Assembly: GCA_000434015.1 (NCBI GenBank)
Contig: HF999519.1
Coordinates: 115,036 to 179,035 of the forward strand
Direction: 5' to 3'
Length of the DNA: 64,000 bases
From: Clostridium sp. CAG:571
GTDB taxonomy: Bacteria > Bacillota > Clostridia > TANB77 > CAG-508
Below, in pieces: positions 43,658 through 52,564 of the stretch; the stretch's first letter is position 1; every line of letters starts with the position of its first letter. A program made the position numbers and the translations under genes. The notes under the pieces were generated by a model. That model saw only the letters and a program-made list of their open reading frames with translations, ran no database searches and was not told the origin of the DNA.

Positions 43658-44686
43658 ATGAGTAAATATTACGATAATGTTAACAAAGATATAAAAGAAT
43701 ATTTTAAAATATTAGAATCAGATTTTCCAGAGTGGTTAAATGAATATATAGATACAAAGGAATTATTATCACAACAATATATTAGCGTTACTTGTGGCAC
43801 TATATATTCTAATTTGTTTGAAAGCGATTTTTTCTTTTCAAGTTTAGATCATTCTGTTGCAGTTGCTTTAATTGTTTGGCATTTCACACATGATAAAAAA
43901 CAAACTTTATCTGGATTATTTCACGATATAGCAACGCCTACATTTAAGCACTGTGTAGACTTTCTTAATGGAGATTATATGACTCAAGAATCAACAGAAG
44001 ATTTAACAACAGAAATAATAAAAGGTTCAAAAGAAATTATCACATTATTAAAAAGAGATAATATTAAAATATCAGAAATAGATAATTATCATTTATATTC
44101 TATTGCTGATAATGACACACCTAAATTATCTGCTGATAGGTTAGAGTATTCATTATCAAATGCTTTATTTACATATAAATTATTAGATAAGGCAAGTATT
44201 AAAGAAATATATGATGATATTGAGATACAAACTAATGAAGAAAGAGAAATAGAATTGGGATTTAAAACTAAAAAACATGCTAGAAACTTTGTTAATGTTA
44301 CAAGCAGATTATCTGTTATATATCGTGAAGATAGAACTAGATATTCTATGCAATTAATTGCTGATATTTTAAAAAGATTAAGTGATGAAAATAAAATATC
44401 TAAAAAAGATTTATATGAATTAAAAGAAAGTGAAGTAATAGATATTATAGAGTCTTCTAAATATAATGATATATTTAATATTTGGAAAAATGCTAAAAAA
44501 GTAAAATTATCAAAAGAAGAGCCTCAAAATGTTTATTATGTACATCATGGAGCAAAGATTAGATATATTGATCCATTATTTAATGGTGAAAGAATTTCAA
44601 AATGTTGCAAAATTGCTAACAAAATGATTGAAAATAATTTATCTTATGATATGAATAATTATGTATATTTAGATTTTAATTTTTAG
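43658..44686 (+). CDS. HD-domain phosphohydrolase
   Basis: 342 residues. LDHSVAVALIVWHFTHDKKQTLSGLFHDIATPTFKH (about 66-101) holds the split H...HD metal motif of HD enzymes, and ISADRLEYSL-like LSADRLEYSLSNALF (about 155-169) holds the downstream aspartate. dGTPase-like and nucleotide-phosphohydrolase members share this layout. GAGGAG precedes the ATG. It lies 120 bases after the HMUDK-like gene. Substrate unknown; nucleotide hydrolysis likely. Confidence 0.82.
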   Translation: MSKYYDNVNKDIKEYFKILESDFPEWLNEYIDTKELLSQQYISVTCGTIYSNLFESDFFFSSLDHSVAVALIVWHFTHDKKQTLSGLFHDIATPTFKHCVDFLNGDYMTQESTEDLTTEIIKGSKEIITLLKRDNIKISEIDNYHLYSIADNDTPKLSADRLEYSLSNALFTYKLLDKASIKEIYDDIEIQTNEEREIELGFKTKKHARNFVNVTSRLSVIYREDRTRYSMQLIADILKRLSDENKISKKDLYELKESEVIDIIESSKYNDIFNIWKNAKKVKLSKEEPQNVYYVHHGAKIRYIDPLFNGERISKCCKIANKMIENNLSYDMNNYVYLDFNF

Positions 44687-44700
44687 TAATAATAAAAAGA

Positions 44701-44737
44701 AAAGAGGATAAAATTAGTTAATAATTTTTCCTCTTTA
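44701..44737 (+). terminator. terminator
   Basis: AAAGAGGA pairs with TCCTCTTT, with inner pairing of AAATTA and TAATTT. It lies right after the HD gene stop and overlaps the start of the following remnant. Confidence 0.7.
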
Positions 44738-45001
44738 ATATATAATAAAGATACAATAGATTATGAAGTGATTTCTGATAAAGTTTATAACGATTTTATG
44801 ATGCATGAATGCATTGCATTAAATGATAGAAAGACAATTATTGATTATTGGTTATGTGTTATTGCTTTTATTTATGATTTAAATTTTACTGTTTCTTTAA
44901 AATATGTTAAAGACAATAATTATGTTAATAAGCTTATCGATAGATTAGATTATAAAAATATAGAAACTAAACAAACTAAATTTGACATTAATATTATATG
45001 A
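44714..45001 (+). pseudogene. HD-family protein remnant
   Basis: An open frame of about 95 codons without an upstream start in context: NNFSSLIYNKDTIDYEVISDKVYNDFMMHECIALNDRKTIIDYWLCV and a Lys/Asn-rich end. It looks like the C-terminal part of a second HD-type protein, cut off at the N-terminus. No ribosome site. I rate it a decayed fragment. Confidence 0.5.
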
Positions 45002-45053
45002 TTTGGTTTATAAATTTATACTAATTTTTAATTAATTACCGACTATAGCAATA

Positions 45054-46181
45054 TTATTGAAACTTGGTTATGTCATCAATTCTTCCAGCAAAATATGGTT
45101 TTGTTTTACCTTTTTCTCTTAAAAAGATTGCGAATGTATCATCCACATAAAAATATCTTGGTTCATCTGCTTTTGGCTTTGACACTACTGATGTTACACT
45201 TGCCGTCATATCTATAGCTGCTTCACTTTTAATTTCTCCACCTTTTTCATCTAATGAAAATTTTATAGTTTGTATTGCTTTTTGTATCTCTGCTGTATCA
45301 TAATATGGATCTGCTGTTTTAAATTCTTTATTTGCCAATTCTGTATACTCTTTTTTCTCATCAAATTCTAAATTTGGAGCTTTAAATTCATCTACATTTT
45401 TAAAAGATCTGCTTCCTGTATATTTATTAGATTCATTATTCATATTTTCATATATTTCATTAAAATTGCTTCCATTAGGACTTTTACAGAAAATTACTTC
45501 ATCATCTGTTTTAGTATTTACAATAATTGCAAAATCATCTTTTGAATTATAATATAATACTGTAATTTGATTTCCTACGGAATTTTCTGTATTTTCATCT
45601 ATACCAAAATATTGAACATCTTTATATTTATTTCCAAATTTACCATTATCAAGTTTATCAAACTCTTGTAAAAATTCGAATTTTCTATATAACATTGTAT
45701 AGAAAAAATATCTTCTTACATTTGGATTATTAGGATTATCTAGTTCACTCTCTGACCAATTAAAATCATTTAATATATCGCTTGTTTGATTAAATTTTTC
45801 TTTTAGTCCATTCTCTAATTGTTCTTTTAAAGCTAGACTTTTTAGTCCATAAATCTTATAATAGTAATCTTCAGAAAGCATTGTTTCATTAAAATCTTCT
45901 TTGTTTAAATTTTTTACCATATCTAATTGAGGATTAAATATAACATCTTTCTTTACAACTTCATTTTTCATATCATTCCATACTAATTGAAAAGTTCCAC
46001 ACCAACTACTATCAGCTGTTATTGTATCGTTCATTGTAGGTACAACTGTAATTCCTTCAACTGATTGTAATTTTGTTACTTTTTTGCTAAATATATTTGC
46101 TTTGTTTATTACAACAAATACAATTATAAATAATATTATTAAAATTCCAAATATTATTAATATTTTTCTTTTTTTATTCAT
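45054..46181 (-). CDS. membrane-anchored extracellular protein, serpin-like C-terminus
   Basis: 375 residues from the ATG at 46181, 9 bases after AGGAG; two nearer ATGs overlap the ribosome site. N-terminal membrane segment (about 5-26). The body has SWCGTFQLVWNDMKNEVV, LSEDYYYKIYGLKS and FFYTMLYRKFEFLQEFDKL. The C-terminus RYFYVDDTFAIFLREKGKTKPYFAGRI resembles the closing strands of serpins (a disulphide- or GRV-like end). The serpin link is tentative. Possibly an extracellular inhibitor or binding protein. Confidence 0.72.
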   Translation of the reverse strand: MNKKRKILIIFGILIILFIIVFVVINKANIFSKKVTKLQSVEGITVVPTMNDTITADSSWCGTFQLVWNDMKNEVVKKDVIFNPQLDMVKNLNKEDFNETMLSEDYYYKIYGLKSLALKEQLENGLKEKFNQTSDILNDFNWSESELDNPNNPNVRRYFFYTMLYRKFEFLQEFDKLDNGKFGNKYKDVQYFGIDENTENSVGNQITVLYYNSKDDFAIIVNTKTDDEVIFCKSPNGSNFNEIYENMNNESNKYTGSRSFKNVDEFKAPNLEFDEKKEYTELANKEFKTADPYYDTAEIQKAIQTIKFSLDEKGGEIKSEAAIDMTASVTSVVSKPKADEPRYFYVDDTFAIFLREKGKTKPYFAGRIDDITKFQ

Positions 46182-46284
46182 ATACATCATCTCCTGATTT
46201 TTATTCTATCATATTTGTTAAACACTGTATATATTTTTGTCATATTTAGTTATTAATTTTTTTATCATTTCTTTCAAATTTTTA

Positions 46285-46356
46285 TAAAGGGTTTGGGATT
46301 GAGTTCCATATTTCGAATTTTGACTAGGGAGGAAAAATTCAGTGCTTGTTAGGAAC
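46285..46356 (+). repeat. att-like direct repeat, left copy
   Basis: TAAAGGGTTTGGGA ... CCATAT ... GAATTT ... AAATTCAGTGCTTGTTAG. The copy at 53555-53627 shares these blocks in the same order and orientation with small gaps. The two bound a 7.3 kb block of accessory genes. Confidence 0.5.
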
Positions 46357-46401
46357 TATATGGGTGTACAAAAATATCTGCTATGCCTAACTTAAAAAAC
46401 T

Positions 46402-46771
46402 TTGTTAATTGTTCAATATAACTACTTCTAAAATTTATTTTATCAATATAAAAATAAAATTCTTCGTTTTTTGTTCTTTAATAATGTCATTGATTCAATA
46501 AATTTTGAAATAAATTCTTGCTTTTCTTCTTTTGATTTTTTGTTCCTCCAGAACCTTTACATTTCATAATTCTGCTACATTTAGGACATTTTAGTTTTTG
46601 AAAAAATATATAAACTCTATCTCTTGTGTAACTTCTTTGATTTTTCTCTTTTTGATGTTGTGCCTCATTCCACATAGCACGACTAATTATTGGCTCTACT
46701 ACATTCATATAAATCAAAGTATCTTTATTATTTGATTTTCCTTTTTCAAGATAAAGGCGAAAAAAAATCAA
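46402..46771 (-). pseudogene. serine recombinase C-terminal fragment
   Basis: The fragment VEPIISRAMWNEAQHQKEKNQ, then a zinc-ribbon half LKCPKCSRIMKCKGSGG, matches the region after the recombinase domain of large serine recombinases. The N-terminal catalytic domain is absent. The frame is broken near 46535 within an A-rich run; the other frame continues KEEKQEFISKFIESM. There is no CGG here, so this is ordinary decay and not the recoding seen elsewhere. Confidence 0.75.
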
Positions 46772-46822
46772 CCTTTACAGTTGATTTTTCAATACTTCGC
46801 CAAAGTGCGACGATTTTACTTA

Positions 46823-46910
46823 ATGGAGCGGTTAAACAGCAGGTTACGAACCATAATGCTCTCTTTCTAAAAATATTATATATGTGTCGTTATTAAATTT
46901 CAATAGGCAT
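46823..46910 (+). repeat. dispersed tRNA-end-like repeat R1
   Basis: ATGGAGCGGTTAAACAGCAG, then GGTTACGAACC, then a GCTCTC block, then ATATTATATATG and ATTAAATTTCAAT. It is shared with R2 and R3. On the minus strand it ends in CGCTCCA, like the 3' ends of the tRNA-Gly genes. Confidence 0.75.
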
Positions 46911-46979
46911 ATGGAAAAAAAGGTCTAAATATTGTATAATTTTTATAGTTTAAAATTAGTAAAAATTCGGAGGATATAC

Positions 46980-47570
46980 ATGAAGATAGGAATAGATATA
47001 GACAATGTAATATCAAATTTTAATGATACTTTATTAACTGAGTATTTATTACATGACAAAGAATTGAGAAATTCGGGTATTATAAATAAAAACGCTGATT
47101 ATATTAGAAAAGGAATGTTTGATTGGAATGAGGATGAAGAAATCAATTTTTACAAAAATAATATAGAAAGAATAGCAAAAAAATTAGGCGTTATTGAAGG
47201 TGCTAAAGAATACATAGATAAGCTTCATGATGATGGTCATATTATTTGTATTATCACAGGAAGAAATAATGGAGAATATACAGATCCATATAATATGACA
47301 AAAAAGTGGCTTGAAGATAATAATATTTATTATGATAACTTGATTTTAACAGATGCCTATGATAAATGCGCTAAAACTAAGCAATGTTTAAAGCATAATA
47401 TTGATATTATGATTGATGATTCTGTTCGTATATGTAGTGATTGTATTGAAAATGGAATAACAACAATTTTAATGGATACACCTTATAACAGATATTCTAA
47501 TATACAAAGAGTTAAAAGTTGGAAAGAATTTTATAGATATGTCTCAAATAATAAAAAAAAATTAATTTAA
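46980..47570 (+). CDS. 5'(3')-deoxyribonucleotidase-like HAD phosphatase
   Basis: 196 residues from ATG 46980, 6 bases after GGAGGA. HAD motif I IGIDIDNVISNF (nucleophile aspartate, about 5-10), motif II CIITGRN (about 98-104), motif IV IMIDDSVRIC (about 150-159). This fits the NT5C-type family that dephosphorylates (deoxy)nucleoside monophosphates. It stands next to a nucleoside hydrolase remnant and an HD hydrolase, so a nucleotide-salvage cassette is likely. Confidence 0.88.
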   Translation: MKIGIDIDNVISNFNDTLLTEYLLHDKELRNSGIINKNADYIRKGMFDWNEDEEINFYKNNIERIAKKLGVIEGAKEYIDKLHDDGHIICIITGRNNGEYTDPYNMTKKWLEDNNIYYDNLILTDAYDKCAKTKQCLKHNIDIMIDDSVRICSDCIENGITTILMDTPYNRYSNIQRVKSWKEFYRYVSNNKKKLI

Positions 47571-47571
47571 T

Positions 47572-47957
47572 ATTAGATACCGATACTTATAATGAATGTG
47601 ATGGTCAATTTGCATTATCATATTTAATAAAATCAAAAGACTTATTTAATATTGAGGCAATAACAGTTGCACCATATTCTCATACAAAAAGAGATGTAAC
47701 AGTAAGAGATGAACAAGAGTTAAGTTATAATGAAATTTTAAAGATATGTAATTGGTTAAACTTTAATACAGATAATAAGGTGTTTAAAGGTTCAATGGAT
47801 AAATAAAAATTGGTTTGAAACGGAACAAATAAGTTGTCCCAATATAAGAAAGAATACTTCTTATGAAGTATTGGACTATAGACATAATATTACTTTGGTT
47901 ACTAAATTAGATAGAAATAAAATATATGATGATTTATTTAAAAAGTTAGGAGAATAA
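47572..47957 (+). pseudogene. inosine-uridine nucleoside hydrolase remnant
   Basis: LDTDTYNECDGQFALSYLIKS and then NIEAITVAPYSHTK match the N-terminal metal site of nucleoside hydrolases, though there is no start codon. The frame stops at 47804. A second piece, NWFETEQISCPNIRKNTSYEV and HNITLVTKLDRNKIYDDLFKKLGE, matches a C-terminal part in another frame. The middle is deleted. No CGG explains the break, so this is a true remnant. Confidence 0.7.
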
Positions 47958-47959
47958 AG

Positions 47960-48568
47960 ATGATATTAACAAGTAAAGAAGCAAGAACATTATTAGAAAT
48001 AGAAAGAAAAAATACAACAGATGATAGATGGATAGAACACTGTATATCTGTAGGTGATAGTGCTGGAAGAATTGCTAAAGCATTATGTGAAAAAGAAATA
48101 AATGTAGATATAGACAAAGCAATTACTCTAGGATATTTACATGATATTGGTAAGTATAATGGTGAGTCACATGGACATGTTATGAGAGGATATGAATATT
48201 TAAAAAACAAAGGATATGATGATGAATATGCTAATATATGTTTAACTCATTCATATTTAAATAATGATATAATATGTACTGCAGGAGGAGTTCCAAATCC
48301 AAAAGATAATCCGTTTTTAACAAAGTTTATAAAAAATCATGAATACACTATAGAAGAAAAATTAATAAATTTATGTGACTTGATGTGTCCACAAGGAAAT
48401 AAAGTATTTACAATTGATAAAAGGTTGATTGATATAATGATTAGAAGAGGTGCATATTCTAACACTCAGTATCATATTAAAGAAACATATAAATTAAAAG
48501 AATATTTTGATAATTTATTAGGATATAATTTGTATGATTTGTTTCCAAAAATAAAAGAAAATTTATAA
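47960..48568 (+). CDS. HD-domain hydrolase
   Basis: 202 residues. RWIEHCISVGDSAGRIAKAL (about 21-40) and LGYLHDIGKYNGESHGHVMRGYEYL (about 55-79) give the H...HD...H metal pattern of HDIG-type hydrolases; a later NLCDLMC holds the last aspartate. Substrate unknown. TTAGGAGAATAAAG precedes the ATG and overlaps the end of the nucleoside hydrolase remnant. Likely co-transcribed with the 5'-nucleotidase. Confidence 0.87.
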   Translation: MILTSKEARTLLEIERKNTTDDRWIEHCISVGDSAGRIAKALCEKEINVDIDKAITLGYLHDIGKYNGESHGHVMRGYEYLKNKGYDDEYANICLTHSYLNNDIICTAGGVPNPKDNPFLTKFIKNHEYTIEEKLINLCDLMCPQGNKVFTIDKRLIDIMIRRGAYSNTQYHIKETYKLKEYFDNLLGYNLYDLFPKIKENL

Positions 48569-48707
48569 AAGGGTTTGTTGCTACAATACTTCCAAGAATA
48601 TCTTGTACGGTTTTCCAGAAAATTCTAATTCAATAAAAATCACATTTCTACTTGCTATAATTGTATATTTTGCTTTATTTATATATGTTAAATTTAGAAA
48701 TAATGAA

Positions 48708-48748
48708 AACACTAAAGACAATGCTTAGTTAGCATTGTCTTTAGTGTT
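48708..48748. repeat. perfect hairpin in a gene-poor gap
   Basis: AACACTAAAGACAATGC pairs perfectly with GCATTGTCTTTAGTGTT around TTAGTTA. It lies in the gap 48569-48845, which otherwise holds only short fragments of a lost membrane protein (for example ITFLLAIIVYFALFIYVKF). There is no T tail, so terminator function is uncertain. Confidence 0.7.
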
Positions 48749-48845
48749 ATAAAGTATTAGATTTATAAAAAATAAAATAATATACTTGTTACTATAATGG
48801 AATCAGGTGAATGTGAAGCTGCTATATTATCATATTTTTAGTAAA

Positions 48846-50054
48846 TTATAATAGCTTTAAATAAGTTTTTCTAAATTGGACTAGACCCATTAACACCAAC
48901 ATTATTAAAAAGATTAATACGTATATAAGTGAATACTTGAGTAATATTAAAGATATACAACATCCAAATATTGCCTTAAATATTTTATATGAAAGTGACA
49001 AATATGTAAGTGCTGATTGATGTTCTTCTGAATTTGAATTTCTTAATATTGCATCTTGAATAACAGCATTGAATGAGTCTATCAATACTACAATTATTGC
49101 ATAAGCAAAACCCATAATTGAAAATTTAATTAATAAATTACTTATTAAATAATAACTAAATATTAATAAAATAAATGATATTAATAGTAAAATAGGTAAT
49201 ATATAAATTAATTTCTCTCTAAATTTAATATATACTTTATTAAAAATTATGTTAGATATAATTCTTACTATTCTTGATATAAATATGATTATACCAAAAT
49301 AATATGTTGTATTTGTAATATCAAAGAAAGTTTTCAAATTATCCTGTATAAATAACTCTGTATTACTAAATCCTAAAGCTATACATGCTCTTATTATTCC
49401 AAAAAATAAAATAATATTAAATATTGTATTACTTTTTGGAATAATCTTACTAAAATTGCTTTTTTCTTCAATCTCTTCTGTACTTAATAATTTTACATCA
49501 TTTATAAATAAAGACATTAAAGAAATTATTATACAGGAGCCAGCACAAAAAAACATAGGAAGGTAATGATTTAAATTAAATAAATAACTTGCTAATAATG
49601 CTATTATTGCTGTTAAAACTGAATATAACAAAAATGATTTGTTCTTATATTTAATATATTCATTATCTTTATTTAAAAATTTTAAATTATTACGAAGTAT
49701 TATATTTATCATATCATTAAAAACAAAAGCAATTGACTCTAATATAAATCCCAACATTATTATATAAAAATTTCCAAAAGTAATACATAATACTGATATT
49801 AATAACATAAATGCGCCTATGCGTACAGAATAGGTGTTACCAATTTTCTTCATAATTTTTAAAATAAATGGTTGAGATATTATGCTTATTATTGTTGAAA
49901 TTGTACCAAGCATTGTTATTTGCGATAGGCTTAAATTTTTAGCTATTGTAAAAAATAATGTACTTATTGGAGTATAAAATAATAATCCATATGAAATTCC
50001 CATATACCAAGGAAGTATTTTTAATATTTTTTTTGATTTATTTATTTGATCCAT
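48846..50054 (-). CDS. MFS-type transporter
   Basis: 402 residues with about twelve hydrophobic segments. The N-terminus KILPWYMGISYGLLFYTPISTLFFTIAKNLSLSQ and a loop IMKKIGNTYSVRIG after the second helix follow the MFS pattern, although the usual GRxxD/RR motif A is degenerate. Likely an efflux or uptake transporter in the cytoplasmic membrane; substrate unknown. GAGGTATAC precedes the start. Sits between two cassettes in opposite orientation. Confidence 0.85.
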   Translation of the reverse strand: MDQINKSKKILKILPWYMGISYGLLFYTPISTLFFTIAKNLSLSQITMLGTISTIISIISQPFILKIMKKIGNTYSVRIGAFMLLISVLCITFGNFYIIMLGFILESIAFVFNDMINIILRNNLKFLNKDNEYIKYKNKSFLLYSVLTAIIALLASYLFNLNHYLPMFFCAGSCIIISLMSLFINDVKLLSTEEIEEKSNFSKIIPKSNTIFNIILFFGIIRACIALGFSNTELFIQDNLKTFFDITNTTYYFGIIIFISRIVRIISNIIFNKVYIKFREKLIYILPILLLISFILLIFSYYLISNLLIKFSIMGFAYAIIVVLIDSFNAVIQDAILRNSNSEEHQSALTYLSLSYKIFKAIFGCCISLILLKYSLIYVLIFLIMLVLMGLVQFRKTYLKLL

Positions 50055-50257
50055 TTGTATACCTCATCTACTTAATTTATATCAATTTATTAGAGTAATA
50101 AATATAGAGTATCTTCAATAATTACTTTGTGTAGTTCAACATATTAATTATTCTAATCATATCATATCGCACTTTTCTTTGCAATAACGCACAAAAAAAT
50201 CAACTATTACTAGTTGATTTAATCATTAACGTCACATTGGTGCAACGATTTTACCTT

Positions 50258-50340
50258 ATGGAGCGGTTAAGCAACAGCTTACGAACTAAGTTCTCTTTAT
50301 AGAAATATTATATATGAATTATTATTAAATTTCAATGGTA
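50258..50340 (+). repeat. dispersed tRNA-end-like repeat R2
   Basis: ATGGAGCGGTTAAGCAACAG, CTTACGAACTAAG, a TCTC block, ATATTATATATGAATT and ATTAAATTTCAATGG. It is the best match to R3. It lies upstream of the MATE-like gene. Confidence 0.78.
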
Positions 50341-50439
50341 GTGTAGAAAAATTTAACGACTAATGGTATAATTTTTTTAGCTAGTTAATTATAAATTGAT
50401 TTTATAATTTGTATACAATAAAAAAATAAGGGGTAGAAA

Positions 50440-51648
50440 ATGAAAAGATTATTTCGAATAAGTTTTGATATATTTTTAACATCTGTAACACCAATTTTAG
50501 GATGGTTTTTACTTGGTATTTTAGTGGATAAAAATTTAATTAATATATTTTCACTTATATATCCAATGCAGTTTGTTATAAGTAGTATACAGAGTATTTT
50601 TGGAACAGGTGCCAATATAAGTGCTATTAAGGATGATAATAAAGATAGTGTCTTTTCAGGATTTATATTGGGTACAATTTTAGGAGTATTAATATTAGGT
50701 AGTATTGTTTTAAATATAGATAAATATATAACATTTATGAATATGGATATACAAACATATAGAATATTTGCGGTTTATGCTGTAATTCAAATGTTCTTAC
50801 AATTATTATTGAATCTTGCATTGTGTAAGTTGTATTATGAAGATAATAATAAAAGAGCAAACAAATATAGTTTCTTTTTTAATTTAATAAACTTTTTGAC
50901 ATTAGTAATTATGAGTATAATAACAAAAAATCAAATTGTAATTTCTAGTACTTCGTTATTTGCTACAACAATATTTACTTTGCTTATGATATTTAGAACA
51001 GTAAAAATAACTGGATTTAAAATTAATTTAAGAAATTGTATCAAATATGATTCTGTTTATTTATTTGCAAAAATCAGTATGTTTATAATTTATTTATTTG
51101 GTTTTAAGAATACATTTAATTTTGGTGCAAAATATATTTTAGCAACTTCTTTTGCAGTCTTAATAACTGATACTCAATGGGATATATCTTATGCCATAAA
51201 AACAGTTGCTCAAATTGATATTACAAAAAGAATTTTTTCATATAAACAACATATAAAAAATAGTAGAAAACTAATTTATATTTTGATTTTATCTACTTTT
51301 ATAATGGGAGTGATTTTATATCCAAGTTATAAATCAGATTTAACTGCTACATTATTTATTGTAAGTATAGAATTAATATCTTTATATTTATATCCTGTTT
51401 ATATAACAAAATTGACATTTATACAATTAGAGTATTCTGCTATAAAAGCAACAATTAGTAAACAAATTGCAAATATATTGCGTATATTTTGCTCTTTCAT
51501 ACCATCGCCATTTTGTACTTCGTTTGGACTTGCAGCTTCTGTTGTTTATCAGTTAACATCAACACATTATATGATTAATAAAAATAACCTTAATCTAGAA
51601 ATGATAAATAATGTACAAGATTTAGGTAAAATAAAAACTTACGAATAA
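50440..51648 (+). CDS. MATE-like membrane transporter
   Basis: 402 residues, about eleven to twelve hydrophobic segments. The N-terminal LTSVTPILGWFLLGILVDKNLINIFSLIYPMQFVISSIQSIFGTGANI has the opening helix and 'GTGANI' feature of MATE/MOP-superfamily exporters. TDTQWDISYAIKTVAQID in the second half also fits. Substrate unknown. GGGGTAG precedes the ATG, and TATAAT lies at about 50369. The R2 repeat and a promoter lie directly upstream. Confidence 0.78.
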   Translation: MKRLFRISFDIFLTSVTPILGWFLLGILVDKNLINIFSLIYPMQFVISSIQSIFGTGANISAIKDDNKDSVFSGFILGTILGVLILGSIVLNIDKYITFMNMDIQTYRIFAVYAVIQMFLQLLLNLALCKLYYEDNNKRANKYSFFFNLINFLTLVIMSIITKNQIVISSTSLFATTIFTLLMIFRTVKITGFKINLRNCIKYDSVYLFAKISMFIIYLFGFKNTFNFGAKYILATSFAVLITDTQWDISYAIKTVAQIDITKRIFSYKQHIKNSRKLIYILILSTFIMGVILYPSYKSDLTATLFIVSIELISLYLYPVYITKLTFIQLEYSAIKATISKQIANILRIFCSFIPSPFCTSFGLAASVVYQLTSTHYMINKNNLNLEMINNVQDLGKIKTYE

Positions 51649-51671
51649 TTAAGTTCGTAAGTTTATTTCTT

Positions 51672-51758
51672 ATGGAGCGATTAAGCTACAGCTTACGAAC
51701 TACAACGCTCTCTTTCTAAAATTATTATATATGAATTAGCATTAAATTTCAATGGGAG
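51672..51758 (+). repeat. dispersed tRNA-end-like repeat R3
   Basis: ATGGAGCGATTAAGCTACAG, CTTACGAACTACAACGCTCTC, ATTATATATGAATTA and ATTAAATTTCAATGG. The outer GAGCG/CGCTC and inner TAAGCT/AGCTTA arms can pair. The hairpin ahead of it (ACTTACGAA ... TTCGTAAGT) also occurs in similar form ahead of the variant tRNA-Gly at 56403-56432. Confidence 0.78.
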
Positions 51759-51808
51759 TATATGAATATTTTAGTATTTATTGTATAATTAAATCATGGG
51801 AGGATTTT

Positions 51809-52546
51809 ATGCTTGATAATTTAGTGGATAATAGAAAATTAGAAAAATATAACGAACATATAACTAGATTAGAGGATTTATTTAAAAGTGTTGTAATTGT
51901 AGGAAATTATGAAGAATATCGTTTAGCACCTTGCCTTATGCTGTTTAATTTTATTGATTTATTAAGAGGTGTTACTATTTTAGATTCTAACCATATGGTA
52001 ACATCTGGAAATATTATTATTCGTTCAATGTTTGAAATTTTACTTGATTTTTTATATTGTGAAACGGATAGAAAGTTGTATTTAAGATTTGGGGAATATC
52101 AAGATGTTAATCGTGTACTGTTATATAAAAGTGTGCCACAAAATATTAAAGATAAGGTTGATAAAGAAGATTATAATAATATAACAGTCCCTAATTTTGA
52201 AAGGTTTAAAATTAAATATAATATTAAAAATGAAAAAAAAGAACTTTCAAATTGGTGCGGCAAATCAATATTTCAGAGGGTAAAAATAGTATCTAAAAAA
52301 ATTCCAGAAATATTAGATTTATATTATAATATTTACAAACTAAATTGTGATTATACTCACAATTACGCTGGAACTATAACGCAGTATGTTAATTATAATA
52401 ATAAGAGTCTCAATGCTAATTATAGTAATAAACATAATAAAGATAAGTTTTGTTTAATAAGACAAATAAACAGTCTTACTGACATCTTTTATAATGAATT
52501 TAAAAAACAATATGCAAATGTATCTTTAGCAAATTTAGAATTTTAA
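51809..52546 (+). CDS. DUF5677-like protein
   Basis: 245 residues from ATG 51809, 7 bases after GGGAGG. All-helical: LMLFNFIDLLRGVTILDSNHMVTSGNIIIRSMFEILLDFLYC is an Arg/Glu-containing helix pair typical of DUF5677/HEPN-like proteins, and NCDYTHNYAGTITQYV gives a His/Asn helix near the C-terminus. Such proteins are found in defence and toxin-like contexts, but function is unknown. The next gene begins 18 bases downstream. Confidence 0.72.
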   Translation: MLDNLVDNRKLEKYNEHITRLEDLFKSVVIVGNYEEYRLAPCLMLFNFIDLLRGVTILDSNHMVTSGNIIIRSMFEILLDFLYCETDRKLYLRFGEYQDVNRVLLYKSVPQNIKDKVDKEDYNNITVPNFERFKIKYNIKNEKKELSNWCGKSIFQRVKIVSKKIPEILDLYYNIYKLNCDYTHNYAGTITQYVNYNNKSLNANYSNKHNKDKFCLIRQINSLTDIFYNEFKKQYANVSLANLEF

Positions 52547-52564
52547 AATAGGGAGGTTATAATT

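Noticed and set aside
46402..46771. Recombinase fragment as another CGG-recoded gene
   Set aside because: No CGG is present at the frame break, which lies in an A-rich run, and the catalytic domain is missing. It is an ordinary remnant.
46823..51758. R1-R3 as integron attC sites
   Set aside because: There is no tyrosine integrase in the window, the conserved attC core pair is not convincing, and similarity to tRNA-Gly 3' ends explains part of the sequence.
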